Of a stretch of 64,000 nucleotides of DNA, positions 48,902-60,501 are shown in pieces (position 1 is the stretch's first letter; each line of letters begins with the position of its first letter). The position numbers and the translations under genes were made by a program. The stretch lies in contig JAKCWG010000903.1 of the NCBI GenBank assembly GCA_021464415.1, positions 62,001 to 126,000 of the forward strand. The letters are read 5' to 3'. This DNA is from Lonicera japonica. Lineage: Eukaryota > Streptophyta > Magnoliopsida > Dipsacales > Caprifoliaceae. The notes beneath the pieces are model-generated. The model was not told the DNA's origin and ran no database searches. It saw nothing but the letters and a program-made list of their open reading frames with translations.

Positions 48902-49111
48902 TCATTCTCGAATCAAAACTACTCAAGCCTATGGATTGAGAGAAACTAGTATCTTCGGTGTGAAGGGAACTAGTAGAGGTGGAACATGCGGGATGAAAGT
49001 GAAAAGGTGGATTACGAATCCAAGGTTTCAAACACTAGGCAGGTACCTAGTGTAGATTACAAGGAAAAGAGAGAAAAAGAAACTTTCCTAAATTAAAAAC
49101 TAACAAACTGT

Positions 49112-49131
49112 CCTCCTCGGCAATGGCGCCA
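49112..49131 (-). other. Athila-type primer binding site
   Basis: On the minus strand it reads TGGCGCCATTGCCGAGGAGG, just upstream of the gag pseudogene. The TGGCGCCRTTGCCG word is typical of Athila-lineage elements. Confidence 0.82.
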
Positions 49132-49139
49132 AAAAAACT

Positions 49140-50775
49140 TGACTCACTGAAAACAACACGAGTTATTACACCCAAGTGCAGGTGGTCGATCAAGTAATAA
49201 ATACTCGGTAAGTCCGAGGTCGATCCACGAGGAGGAGGATAATTCTTTGAGTTAGAAAAGTCTTTTTCAAAAGAAAGATGAGAAAAGAATGGAAAAGATG
49301 AAATATGGAGAGAATGGAATGAGAATCAATAACTAAACTAACTAAAGGCAATATAACTAAATAAAACATGCAAATAAAACTAAACCTAAAGGTAGCGAAG
49401 CATTACTATGCTAAAAGAAACTAAACTAACATAACAAGAAGATGGAATAAAGCTAAATAAAATAAATAATAAAAATAGCGTGCTAAATTAATTAAACGAG
49501 TGAAAAACTTTAATTAAAATTAAGAATGAAAAGTACTAGGGTATCCATAAGTTCTGGGCAACACAATGGGCAATTCAGTGAACCGAGAATCCTTTTCTAA
49601 TTAATTTTACTTTAAAAATCAGCCTACTATCCACAACCTAATTTATCTCATAAACTCGTATTTTTTGCAATAATTCATGCGTGACATGAACTATACGCAC
49701 TAATACTAATTACGGAATCAATTCGCATTACTTAATTTTACTAAAAACACTTATTTATTAAAATGAACTAGTTCTTGACACTACAAAACCTTTTAATAAA
49801 AGTGAGTTTAGAAATATTAAGTAAAAGCCACAATTTAATTTAAATAGGTTAAAACATGATTAAAATCAAATTTGAACTAAAACGGGCAGTGGAAACACAA
49901 AATTGGCAATTTCAGTATCAAAAAATAAGGATTAAAACTACTATCGAAAATAGCGCGCTCTAGTTTGAAATCTAAAAGATACACAACCAATTAATTTAGA
50001 GAGTATAGAACGCTCTCTAAATCGACCGGTTAAGGTTTAGCGTAAAAATAACAATTCAAACTAGATTGTTTCTTTTGTTGAAAAGATTTTATTAAATTTA
50101 TTATAAAAATATGTGATTATCATATTAGGATAATAATTTAATAAAAATCAGATTTATAATGACCTATTAACCAATGAAAAATTAATTAGAATTGAATTCG
50201 GGTCTGAAAATTTATCACGTCGGCATACCCGTTCCTTACGGACCCCTAACTAACGAACTAACCAAACATATTTAATAAATTCATGGACAATAAATTAAAT
50301 AAATAAAACAGCCTATAAAAGTTCATAAATTGAAATCTAATTAAAATCATAAGCATGCAAAATTTATACTAATGATTAACAAAGCAATAATAAATTAAGA
50401 ACATGTAATTGAAGCACTAATCCAACTCGTAAACCAATAATAAATTCTGAAATTAATCTTCAATAATGTACTTGAATACTTCGCTTCAAACTCTCAAATA
50501 ACACCAAAGAAAAACAATGAAAGCGGTACAATCGAGTCCTTAATGTGTAGAACAAAAAAAAATTAAATAAAGAAGAAAGAAGGAAATAATGGAGAGAGAG
50601 AGAGAGAGAGAAGGAATGGAGAGGGAGAGATGCACGGCTGTTTGTTGGCTGCTGTTACTGCGTGATGATTGATTGATGATATATATATATTAGAAACCTA
50701 ATTTAATTAGGTGTGCCAGTGGGTCATGGGCTTGGCCCAATTTGGGGCTTGAAAATTGATCAAAAATAAATTGTT
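49140..50775 (-). mobile_element. Athila-like 5' LTR
   Basis: It lies upstream of the primer site on the minus strand. A sense TATA box (AATATATATATC near 50684) precedes the transcribed part, and the U5 side has CGTGGATCGACCTCGGAC near 49225. A (GA)n run lies at 50590-50613. Outer limits are approximate, because the left LTR of the pair is not in the window and the far end abuts the tRNA-like segment. Confidence 0.65.
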
Positions 50776-50845
50776 ATGCATGGGGACTTGAACCCAAGAC
50801 CAGAAGAAGAGTACTTCTCATGCAGACCATTTGGGCTAGGCTCAC
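50776..50845 (-). ncRNA. tRNA-like Pol III promoter head (SINE-like or part of the LTR)
   Basis: The minus strand has TAGCCCAAATGG (50838-50827), a match to the tRNA A box TRGCNNARNNGG, and GGTTCAAGTCC (50794-50784), a match to the B box GGTTCRANNCC. They are 32 bases apart, within the normal tRNA range. The sequence does not fold into a clear complete tRNA by eye, so I treat it as a tRNA-derived head, either a SINE remnant or a component of the adjoining LTR. Confidence 0.5.
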
Positions 50846-50859
50846 TTTCAATAATTTCT

Positions 50860-51903
50860 TGCACCTTCAATTATCTTATTCATTCGCGGAAACAAACTCT
50901 TTGTACCAATCAGAGAAAAACGAGTCCTTCCCGAACTCTAATCAACCTGAAATTTTGACACGATTTAGAAGACTTCTATTCACAACACATATCCAAAAAT
51001 TAGTATGATCCAACGATGGTAAGGATTTTCGATAAGCTCCAAGCATTTTTCAACTATAAATAACCCCCCCCCCCCCCCCATTCATATTTTCCATCAACAA
51101 TCAAGGGGATTTTGTGGTACACACCAAGAGAGCTCGGGTATAATTTTCTCTCTCTTCTTTTATTTATTTATCAGTTTTATAATTCATACTATTATCTGTA
51201 TAATTTATATCATTTGATAGCTTTTCAAAACCTTTTTTTCAAATTGTTTTGAAAACCAAAGGCGTATAATAAACCTTAATCCAATTCCAAAATAGTATTA
51301 TTACTTTCTTACTTTTCCAAAAGCCCGGATTAGCAGCATTGTTATACGAATGAATCGATAATCGCTATATATTCAATATAACTCTTAGATTGCAGTGTAA
51401 ATGTGATAAATACTCGATTATGAGAGCACTAGTACCATCTATACCAGTTTAATCAATAGACTATGGAACACGATCGGTCAACTCGCCTCATATAATATCG
51501 AATATAAGATTCCACATCGAATCAGTTTTCGAAAAGCCTAAAGTATTGCATCTATTATTATTAAATTCTCTTTTTCAAATCACACACACACACACACTTA
51601 TTTCCAGAATCATGGGCGAACTAGGAAACACATCGTTTTCATCCCATCCCCAAAATCCAGGTTTCTAAACCAAGCACGAAAAACTGTAAAGTAATAGTAA
51701 TAGCATGCAATAACTGAATTATAACACACGTATATCCTACTTAAGAGACCGAAAGGGAAAATTGGGTGCCTAATATCTTCCCAATTCGTAACTTAATCTC
51801 TGAACCTTTGAATCAACTGGTTTTGCATACATTGTGTATAAGAGGATATTTAGTCCATAAATACGTCTCTTTTACACAAATCTTTTGTTTGTTTAGTAAA
51901 ACA
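50860..51903 (+). mobile_element. Tat/Ogre-like LTR
   Basis: TATA box TATAAATA at 51055-51062 is followed by a run of 16 C at 51064-51079. TTAAGAGACCGAAAGG and CCCAATTCGTAACTTA lie near 51741-51795, and it ends TTTGTTTGTTTAGTAAAACA before the primer site. It matches the LTR at 28270-29245. Left limit approximate. Confidence 0.68.
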
Positions 51904-51906
51904 AAC

Positions 51907-51915
51907 TGGCGACTC
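51907..51915 (+). other. Tat/Ogre-type primer binding site
   Basis: TGGCGACTC lies three bases after the LTR end. TGGCGACTCCACTGGGG is the tRNA-Arg-type PBS reported for Ogre-like elements; only the first nine bases fit here. Confidence 0.65.
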
Positions 51916-53034
51916 TTATTCTTTTCAAAACCTAATTTTCTAAGCAATACGAAATCGCCGCCCACGAGGACTCAGGTGTCAAGAACGCAGGTTCTCACAG
52001 CCCGAAAACCTAAGCAAATTGGCAAGGCACTATGGCTTTTGTTGTTAACTATGTTCATGTGGAATCAAGACGATTGATCCCAGCACGATGATCTTATATC
52101 TCGGTAGCAATGGAATATACTCTCAGCTCAGGATTAAATAAGTTATTAAAATCAATTGTTGTCTACTTACTCGATTCTTCAACCATCCAAGTATTCAACT
52201 TACGCACATAGTGTCACAAGTCACAAAAATAAATTTTTTATTCTTAAAGAAAAAACTCAATAGAGTTGTAGATTATTACCTGTTGGAATGAAAATTATAA
52301 TCAATTCATAATGTAATTATTTGTGTGTATAGACATATATATTTATATTATCTATTAAGTGTGAACAAAAGATTTCGGTATTCACACAAAATTACTAATT
52401 TAATCATCCTACGCACTAAATTAGCGTAACCTAGAATTAAGGAAATGGATTGAACTCATAACCTTTAGCATAACAATACATTCATTTTCAAAGAATGCCG
52501 AATATAGCTAGTCCCATAAATACCAAAGATTTAGAACCTACAAATAACTATTTTTTTAAGTAATACTGACCACTAATTTATTTTTAATTGTAATTGCTAG
52601 GGGCAATTAACAAACCCCGCCTATGGCCCATTATCTATAAAATAGCACCAATGCACAATAGACACGTGGCAATCTACATGTGAATTTGGGAGTCTGCAGG
52701 CACGTGGCAAAGAAAAAGGCCCATTGACCATCTGGCACGTGTGTGGTTAGGCCTATGCTTTTTAAAATAGTAGGCGAATGTCAATTAAATTAAACGGATA
52801 AGTATCACTTTGACCTTTAAATTTTAGCACTTTTTCCACATTCATCCTGGATCTTCTTTTTTTTTTAGGCTAAAGCATCCCCAAAGTTTGGTTTGCATCC
52901 CACACTCGTCCAAAAATAGATGTCCTTTTAAAATTTTGAATGGAAATGGCATGCACCAAGCATGAGACTTTGTTTGAAGGGGGCAAATATGGTATTTTCA
53001 AGTTAGAAACACATTAGGAACAAAAATACCCATC
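51916..53034. other. Short internal remnant and spacer
   Basis: 51916-52060 continues the Tat/Ogre-like leader and then stops abruptly. 52061-52620 is AT-rich with no recognised feature. 52801-53034 is host-like spacer into which the hAT-type element inserted. Confidence 0.45.
52673..52743. promoter_or_regulatory. Cluster of three G-box/ABRE-like motifs
   Basis: CACGTGGC at 52673-52680 and at 52701-52708, and CACGTGTG at 52736-52743. CACGTG is the core for plant bZIP and bHLH factors and ACGTGGC is the ABA-response type. No gene follows within reach, so a regulatory role is only possible. Confidence 0.4.
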
Positions 53035-53042
53035 ATTCTTAG

Positions 53043-56000
53043 TAGGGGTGTCCAAAACCGGACCAAATGGATCGACCGGACTAGACTGAATAATAAGGTT
53101 TTTTCATATTTTATATATACAACGGTCCGGTCCGATCCAATTTTTGGAGGATTAAACTTGACCGGTTCAGTCTTTGATCTTGTGAAAAAAAAGCTATAAA
53201 ACCGAACCGGTTATATATATATTAAAAAAATTATATATATCTCTCTCAAAGTCAAACACTCAAACCCACTTTCACCTTCCCCTCCATCTTTTCCTCCTCT
53301 TTGCCCTATTTTCCTATTTCTTGTCTTCACATTTTTCTATTCCCCTTTCCATATTTACAAAATATCTCTCTCTTCAAGCCATTTTTCTCTTTCAAACCTT
53401 AAATCTAAACCCAAATACAAGCCGCCACTCTCATCTTTTACTCTTAGTCTCCTCCTCGCTCGTATATATGCCATTCTCCATTAGTTTCCTCATCGCTCCT
53501 ATATGCACAGGTCTCCACCATCTTCTCCGCCAACGTCCACAGCACCATTCTCGTCCTCATTAGTACCCCTCTTTATTTCTCTCATTTTTCTCTCCTCTCT
53601 CTCTTTTGCTAAAATGGAGTTTTTCGGCAACAAAAATGGTGTTTTCCGGCAACTAAAATGGAGTTTTTCTGTGACGCCCCGAATCTCGTTCCAAGATTTT
53701 CACCTCCGAGATCCAGTTAATCACGGATGTCGTGCGCGACAAAGGATTTAAAATTTAAAAAAAAACATAACCTTTAAAAGGTTTTTTTTTCTCTGGATAA
53801 AACTTGATCCGTTTGAAAAACCCGTTTTATAAAATTTCAGCATGAGGAGTTCGTTTGAACAACAATCTGCCCTGTAAAACTTGAAACCATTTTCATACAA
53901 ACGAAAACTCAAATAAAAAATCCTCCAACGAGGTCCCAATCCAAGTTAAAATACTATACACCATTCTTAATAATTATACATATAATTAACTTGAATTTTG
54001 AAATATACAAACGATATCTGAAACTAGTAAAAGATAAGTCGTTTATGAACGACTATACATGTCTAAGATAATCAGAGATCCTAGACTTCACAATCGTGCC
54101 ATCCCCCGAGATGTACCTGTAAAACTGGGTTGGAAAATGGGAGTGAGCCAAACACGGGCTCAGTGGAAACTATATAGGTTGTATATATAAAAATATACGT
54201 TGTGAAAAGAATGCATGTGAGGTGTAGAAATGAAAGTAATTTCATTTGTAATAAAAATCATATTATAACATGCCTGCCAATACTTTCCCATCCCTAAAAT
54301 ATCATAAGATATACACTCAATTAAAAATACAATTGAAAGCTAGCTACAAACATAAAATAGCTATAAGTCACACACATACGGTGAAAGAAGTATCATTCAT
54401 ATACAAATAGCCTTTAGTAAGAAATGTACATATATATAAGAATACGTTGGCTAGTTTATATAGCGTGGCATCATAATTGTATCATCTAAAAACCTCTCGC
54501 TCTCTCTCAGCGGTCATCTTAACAACTCGCAACTATCCAAGCGTCCGCCAGGTCTGCATTTTGTGGCCTTTCACCCACACGGCAACAGGGCCTCTCGTTT
54601 GTTTTCGTGCACAATTTCGGGTCTTTCACCCAGAGGCACTCAGTCCCAACTTATGGCCTCACCCTTTTGAGACCAACCTAGGACTTACCATAGACTAGCG
54701 CAATAACACATATATCTATATATGCAACTGTGTATTAGCGCAACCGATGAAGCACTGTGTCAAATAACTAATATAACGGTTCATATCGAACCCATCAACT
54801 AACCAACAAGAAGAAAAGTGATGACAAGCTATCTTTATTTCAAACATATACTTAATACACCCAAACTTGTATAAAGATTCTAATTTTCGCTTACGAAAGC
54901 ACGGAATATCATAAATCTATATGTTTGGCTCAAAGATACGTTCAACATGTATATATGTCTAGAATACAGACATATATATATATATCAAATTACTTTCCAA
55001 ATATCACATGGGTTATGTCCCCCAAGGACAACTCATAACTCACGTAGCCACCAAGGCTATACACTACGGTAATAACCAAATGGTATGTTATGGTACCCAA
55101 ATCCATGTAAATATATGTATATAACCTCAAACAACACATAAGAAATCTCATTCATCTCTAAATAACAAACTTGCATAAACCATGAAAACATATATGTTCC
55201 AACATATAAGGGTATGTCCCATATGCATATATATAACTAGTGTATACATACATATATATACATATACTGTAGATCAAACGGTAGTATTGTTGTTGTACTT
55301 AAATTCACGTCACCAAGTCTGTAACTAGTGGCTTATTTAAGAATATTATCCGTATGGGAAGTTTCATAGATTTCTATCACGTAAACTCTAAGCCAAGCCA
55401 AGTATAATATATAATTGATAAGTTTTAAGTTTAATATAAACTTCCCCATATGGTTTTTGTACTTAATTTACTCAAAATAATCTTATAAATCTGCCCAGCA
55501 TAGTTACAAACTGGCGAGTAATTAGCAAAACTCATAAAAAAGAAAATAATAACCAAAGTACAACAATAACATCGCAAACACAAAGTAATTATACCCACAT
55601 CATACTTTTAATCCTATATATATATGACCTCATATATATATCAAAGTTACTACTCGCTATCATACTCGCATAGGTGGGTCGTATGCGAACCATGCTTAAA
55701 ACTCATGTATAATTGGGGCTTTAGGTATAAAAGTTATAATTAAGTTATAAGTGACGCAAATCAACCAAATAATCAAAGCAAAATAGGCCCAACCCCCATG
55801 AATGTGTAATTTTCGAAATTAAGTGTAAAACCTCAAATTTTGGTTTGATTCAAAGCAATTTACGCGTAATACCTTGAAAATAAGCTTGTATACTAGTGTT
55901 CCCACCTATTAAGGGTTAATTCCTCCAAGAATAGCAGCTGAGACGAGCAGGGTCGAGCAAACTGCGAGTTTCCCTCATTTTTCAGCCATGGAAGAAAGTG

Positions 56001-57015
56001 GAGAAGGTGAAGGTGACGATGAATAGTGCGCGAAGATTGCGAAGAAGGAAGAGCTAGTGTCGTGATCTCAAACCATGCTCAAAACTCTCAAAATCACCTC
56101 TCTTTTCTCTCTATAGAAGTTCTATGAAGTTTGTGATGAAAATGAGAATGAAATGAAGATATACGTATATATATAAATTGTCTTCAATTTTCAGGTTTAC
56201 TGTTCATGCGTGGGGACTGACAGCGCTGAACTTTGAGTGTCCATAACTTCTCTCTCAGAAGTCTGATTAAGGTAATCTTTATGTCCACGGAAAGGTAATT
56301 CAGAACTCTACAAGTTCCTAAAAGGAAGTGTCCCCAAATTTTGGACAAATAAGTTCCAGTATTTCGATAAAGTCAGCGCTTTAATGTTACCGAATGAACA
56401 ACTAATAGCGATTGACCTATTTCGCGCTCAATTTTGACCAAGTAGGAGCATGAATTGGCTTTCGGCCAAGACACAAAAGTTGTAGGTTGCATAAAAATAT
56501 AGACCCCATGCAAACAGAAACTCAATTTGGCGAGGAAAGAAGAAGTTACGTTTCCCCCAAGTTATAAAAAAATTATGAAGTCGGGTAAATTGAAAACTTG
56601 CAATCTACATCCCAATTTTAACTCGAATCACCCTAAATGACTTACGACTATTCTAACATGCTTAAATATATTTATGTATCTCGTCGAAAGTCTTCGAGCC
56701 ATTCCGATCTTTTCAAAGCAAAATATGGCTATCCAAAGTCCACGTTTGCCTTTCACGCGACTTGTATTGCGATTCCGAGAAATAAAGATACGAGGTGTTA
56801 CATTTTTGGCCATAGTTTTTTAGCCAAGAGAAGGTCTACTGTGAAGCCAAACCAAGTGGACTGATCGAGACCAGACCAGTCAAAACGATCTGGTCTAATC
56901 CGGTCTTCAATAGCATTTTTGTTCAGTCTAGTCCCAAAATTTAAAAGACAACTATATCTGGTTCAGTTTGTCGTGTGAGTCAATGGTCCAGTTAACCGGA
57001 CTGTGAACACCCCTT
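53043..57015. mobile_element. hAT-type non-autonomous element, split by a solo LTR
   Basis: Ends TAGGGGTGTCCA and TGAACACCCCTT (near-perfect inverted repeats), with an exact 8-bp duplication ATTCTTAG at 53035-53042 and 57016-57023. Without the inserted LTR it is about 835 bp. Both arms are rich in CCGG/CCGGTCCGG-type words (53080-53180 and 56850-57000). The middle, 53230-53660, is pyrimidine-rich on the plus strand, with two copies of AAAATGGAGTTTTTC. No transposase. Confidence 0.88.
53670..56802 (-). mobile_element. Solo chromovirus LTR (A5) inside the hAT-type element
   Basis: Ends TGTGACGCCCCGAATCTCG and ATACGAGGTGTTACA, 3133 bp. Flanks TTTTC (53665-53669) and TTTTT (56803-56807) suggest a 5-bp duplication with one C-to-T change. 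It is closest to A2 by shared blocks such as AATGGGAGTGAGCCAAACAC (54138) and a CATCCCCGAAG/CATCCCCCGAG region. Confidence 0.85.
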
Positions 57016-57079
57016 ATTCTTAGATCAAAATCTTCAATTCCCATGACAAATAAAAATACACAAATCTGTAACCCTTCAC

Positions 57080-58600
57080 TCTAACACTCCCGCCTTAATG
57101 TACATGATAATGCCTGTAATTAAGGCCTGGAGCGTTATTAACCTATCTTAGTAAGACTAAGATAGGTATATAGAAAGAAATAAGTCAACAACAAAAGATA
57201 TAGCAAATATCACAATGCATAGGGTAGCAAACATATTATACATTCCAGCATGTATCAAGTACACATAATCCAAACCATACGAACAACCAAAGTATATAAG
57301 CTCCTCGGGCTAGCCGTGGCTTCCCGGAAAAATATACATACATCACAAAAAACCAAAATATAATGTAGTATCAGAGCCTCTATATCATCCCAGACCCAGT
57401 CGTGTCCTTGTCCTCGTGGGACTCGTGAGTACCTGAAATGTTTTAAAGAAAAACCGGGGTGAGCCATTTGCTCAGTAGGGGGTACCAGACATATGTTCAA
57501 AAACAAGTTTGTGAACATATCTTTTAGACCATGGTAATATCAATAATATCAATAGAAAATCCAAAATTCATCAAGTGATCATGCATGAACGTGCTAATGC
57601 AGGTTACCTCCCGTGTCAACCGATTACCGCGTAATAGAAAGCCTGAGTCATGAATAGATTCCACTGCTGCCAAGATATCATAACCTGGGATCAATTGTCC
57701 CGATCCCACACAAGTATATAGAACAATAGCCCTGTGATCATTCACCTCGATCCCATATAAATATAGACAATCACAAACCCATAGTGCCTTGCCAATTTGC
57801 CTAGATTCCCGGGCTCCACACCGGTGGCTTATAGGCGGCCAAACGTTGCTCCCCCAAGGGTTTAGGGCTTTTCAACCCAAGGGCACCGGGCCCTGCCTAT
57901 TTTCCCATCCCAGCAAGCACTATACATTCAATTCTTTTTTTTGGTTTCCAAGAGCCACCAGCTCTTCAATACATAGATAAATGATACAAGCCTCTGAGAA
58001 ACAAATACTTGAACAAGAGTCATAAGCCATAATAGATACTTGAACGAGAGTCATAAGCCGTAAAGTATACATAGCATATTATGCCTCCAATCATATATCC
58101 AATACCACACATATTATGCAACATCATAAATATATGTATACATTCAACTTTCTAACTTTATATAAATCAAACGCATGAATTGTCAAGTAATAAACTCATT
58201 TTATCGGGTTTAAAAAGTGAGAAAACCCTACCTCAGTTTATGAGTGAGAAAGAAGAAAGAAAGTTGATGCTCCAACCCTTCCCCAAAGAATCCTTAAGGT
58301 AGAAGATGATGAATAGTAAGCTAGGAGGTGTTTTGGATGTTTTTCGATGTGTAATCCTTCGATCGGAAGTGAAAACAGGTAAGATTCGCTCAAAAACACC
58401 TATCTTTGTCTCTCTAGAACTCTCTAGAGTTTAGTGGAAGTGGATGGTTCGAAAATGGTTGAAAAATGGCTTAAAACGAGCTTTAACTGACTTTATGTCG
58501 GTTGCTACAGTAACTCGCGCAGATTTTTTGGTTTTGGAGCACTATGGTTGCCATAGTGCTATGGTTGCACTATGGTTGCTACAGTAACTCGCGTAATACC
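57080..58600 (-). mobile_element. Truncated chromovirus LTR (B type)
   Basis: From CTAACACTCCCGCCTTAATG it follows B1 closely: GGGCTAGCCGTGGCTTCCC at 57308, CATGCATGAACGTGCTAATG at 57580, CACCGGTGGCTTATAGGCGG at 57819. It stops near 58600, where integrase sequence begins. It is probably the 3' LTR of the minus-strand element whose primer site lies at 62186, with the 3' end of pol and the LTR start deleted between them. It contains GCACTATGG and CCATAGTGC around three bases at 58539-58559. Confidence 0.75.
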
Positions 58601-58614
58601 AAAACGAGGTTTGG

Positions 58615-59714
58615 TTTTCAAGAACACATGGTTGCCAACTTCGAACTCTAATGGACGACGACGCTTATCGGCATAACTTTTCTATCGACTCTGAGCGGTA
58701 TGGAGATGTTGTCAAATGGTTTTAATCTTTTCGGTAGTTTGCTCTACCAACTCCGGACCCAATAAGGTTCTTTTCCCGACTTCATACCAGCAAACCGGGA
58801 TCTGCATGGATGACCGTAAAGGGCTTCGTAAGGCGCCATGCCTATACTAGTCTGGAAACTATTATTATATGCAAACTCGACTAATGGCAGGTGCTCTATC
58901 CAGTTTCCTCGAAAATCAAGGACACACGCTCTTAACATATCTTCAAGTATTTGGATTACCCGCTCAGATTGGCCATCGGTCTGTGGGTGGAATGCTGTAC
59001 TAAATTTTAACTATGTTCCCAAAGCCCTTTGGAGACTTTCCCAAAATCGAGATGTAAAACGAGGATCTCGATTTGATACAATAGTCAACGGTACCCCATG
59101 GAGTTTAACTATCTCCCGAACATAAAGGTTTCCCAAACTTTCCACATTTTGGTTGTTCTGGATAGGGAGGAAATGAACAGACTTCGTCAATCTATCGACA
59201 ACCACCCAAATTGTATCTTGACCCCCTAATGCCTTCGGTAACCCCAAAACGAAATCCATGGTAACATGTTCCCACTTCCACTCGGGAATGGGCAATGGTT
59301 GGAGTTGTCCTGCAGGCCTTTGGTGCTCGGCCTTCACTAGTTGACACGTCATACACTTATTCACAAAATTTGCGACATCTTTCTTCATGCCATTTCACCA
59401 GAAGTTTCGACACAAGTCCCGGTACATCTTTGTACCACCGGGATGAATAGAGAATTGAGAATGGTGAGCTTCACTCAGAATTTCATTTCTAAGTTCATGA
59501 TCGTTTGGTACCACCAACCTATCCCGAACCCGAATTCCCCCATCGACACCGAGTTTATACCCACCATATTCCGCTTTCGTGGCCAAATGATCACGTTTTA
59601 CTTGAAAAGCTTCATCTGCCCATTGAGCATCTATCACCCGTTGTTGGATTGCCGGTTGGGCAATCATGTTATACAAATAAGCACGGTTCTCATCACCATG
59701 TTTTCGTATTGTTG
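58615..59714 (-). pseudogene. Chromovirus integrase, with stops
   Basis: Reading down from 59676: ELRNEILSEAHHSQFSIHPG, a stop after RDLCRNFW, then [20 protein letters not shown] (zinc-binding end), [15 protein letters not shown] with the first catalytic Asp, [33 protein letters not shown] with the second Asp, then after a stop HPQTDGQSERVIQILEDMLR with the catalytic Glu, and LVEFAYNNSFQTSIGMAPYE. The triad is present but the frame is broken several times (near 59390, 59010 and 58740), then YADKRRRPLEFEVGNHVFLK near 58650 marks the C-terminal domain. The chromodomain expected after it is deleted. Confidence 0.88.
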
Positions 59715-60422
59715 CTAGTGATCCACAAGGTCAGTAGTTCCATCGTAGCATTCCAGCGTCGGGAGTCTAAATTCTTTGGGAACCAGGCAATTTTGAATGT
59801 GATTCACAAAAAGGGATTTAGAGTCCCTAACCAGAGCAGCTGTCGAGTTCCCCGTCAAACGACCCACGGTCTTCATCATTTCTGCCATTTGGGCCTCCAT
59901 CCTTGACATTAGTCTTTTCTCGACTTCTTCAACCGACTCTTTACGAGAGATCCTATCAAAAACGGATCCCCTTTGTTTAACTTCCACCTCTCGTCCTGGT
60001 ATCTGAGCTGACGGGAGGGGAGGTAGGCTTACGCTTGAGCTCCGATGTCGCGAAACTTCGTCTGAGTGCCTCTTACGAATCACGTTAATCCGTGGGTCCC
60101 TTACTGGTGGGGGAGAAGGCGAGGCATAAACTTCTTCATAAGATGTCTCCCTAGTAGAGCTGGAGTGATGGGATTCAAGCTCGGCAGTTTTGCTGCGGCT
60201 TGCCCCAAATCTTCTGTCACAGTCTCCGAGTCTTTCTCTGACTGGGACTCGTGGAAGGATTGTGTGAACATTAGCAGATGCGGAGACTGAAAACGAACTG
60301 CTTCTTGAGCTGGCTCGGGGACTCTTTCTTTGGGCTAAGAGTCTGTCAATTCGAACTTGAAGAGCAGCTTGTTGCTCTTGTAGGGCCAGTATGGGGTCTG
60401 GCTGAGTTCGTCTAGAAGACAT
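59715..60422 (-). pseudogene. Tat-like Ty3/gypsy gag, 3' truncated
   Basis: ATG at 60422-60420 (MSSRRTQPDPILALQEQQAA); an upstream in-frame TTG at 60500 overlaps the primer site and is unlikely. The first 200 residues are Ser/Arg-rich and low in complexity, then EKRLMSRMEAQMAEMMKTVG (coiled coil) and PKEFRLPTLECYDGTTD, the start of the Tat/Retand-type capsid domain (usually LPxxFKxPxxxxYDGxxDP). The frame ends in a TAG at 59717-59715, at the junction with chromovirus pol, so about two thirds of gag and all pol of this element are gone. Confidence 0.8.
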
Positions 60423-60483
60423 AATAAATTTTAGATGCTTTCGTACCTTTATGAGATGTGTGTGACTTTGAGAAACTGTCTTT

Positions 60484-60499
60484 CCCACAGACGGCGCCA
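60484..60499 (-). other. Tat-type primer binding site
   Basis: TGGCGCCGTCTGTGGG on the minus strand, two bases from the LTR end. This word is characteristic of Tat/Retand-type gypsy elements. Confidence 0.82.
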
Positions 60500-60501
60500 A
60501 C

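Noticed and set aside
50776..50845. Functional tRNA gene
   Set aside because: The A and B boxes fit, but I could not form the acceptor and anticodon stems of a complete tRNA.
53321..53751. Ser/Leu/Phe-rich ORFs as captured host exons
   Set aside because: Pyrimidine-rich low-complexity DNA in the hAT-type element; hydrophobic translation is a composition effect.
59505..59906. 133-codon plus-strand ORF opposite the integrase
   Set aside because: Antisense shadow of integrase and gag; no plausible protein.
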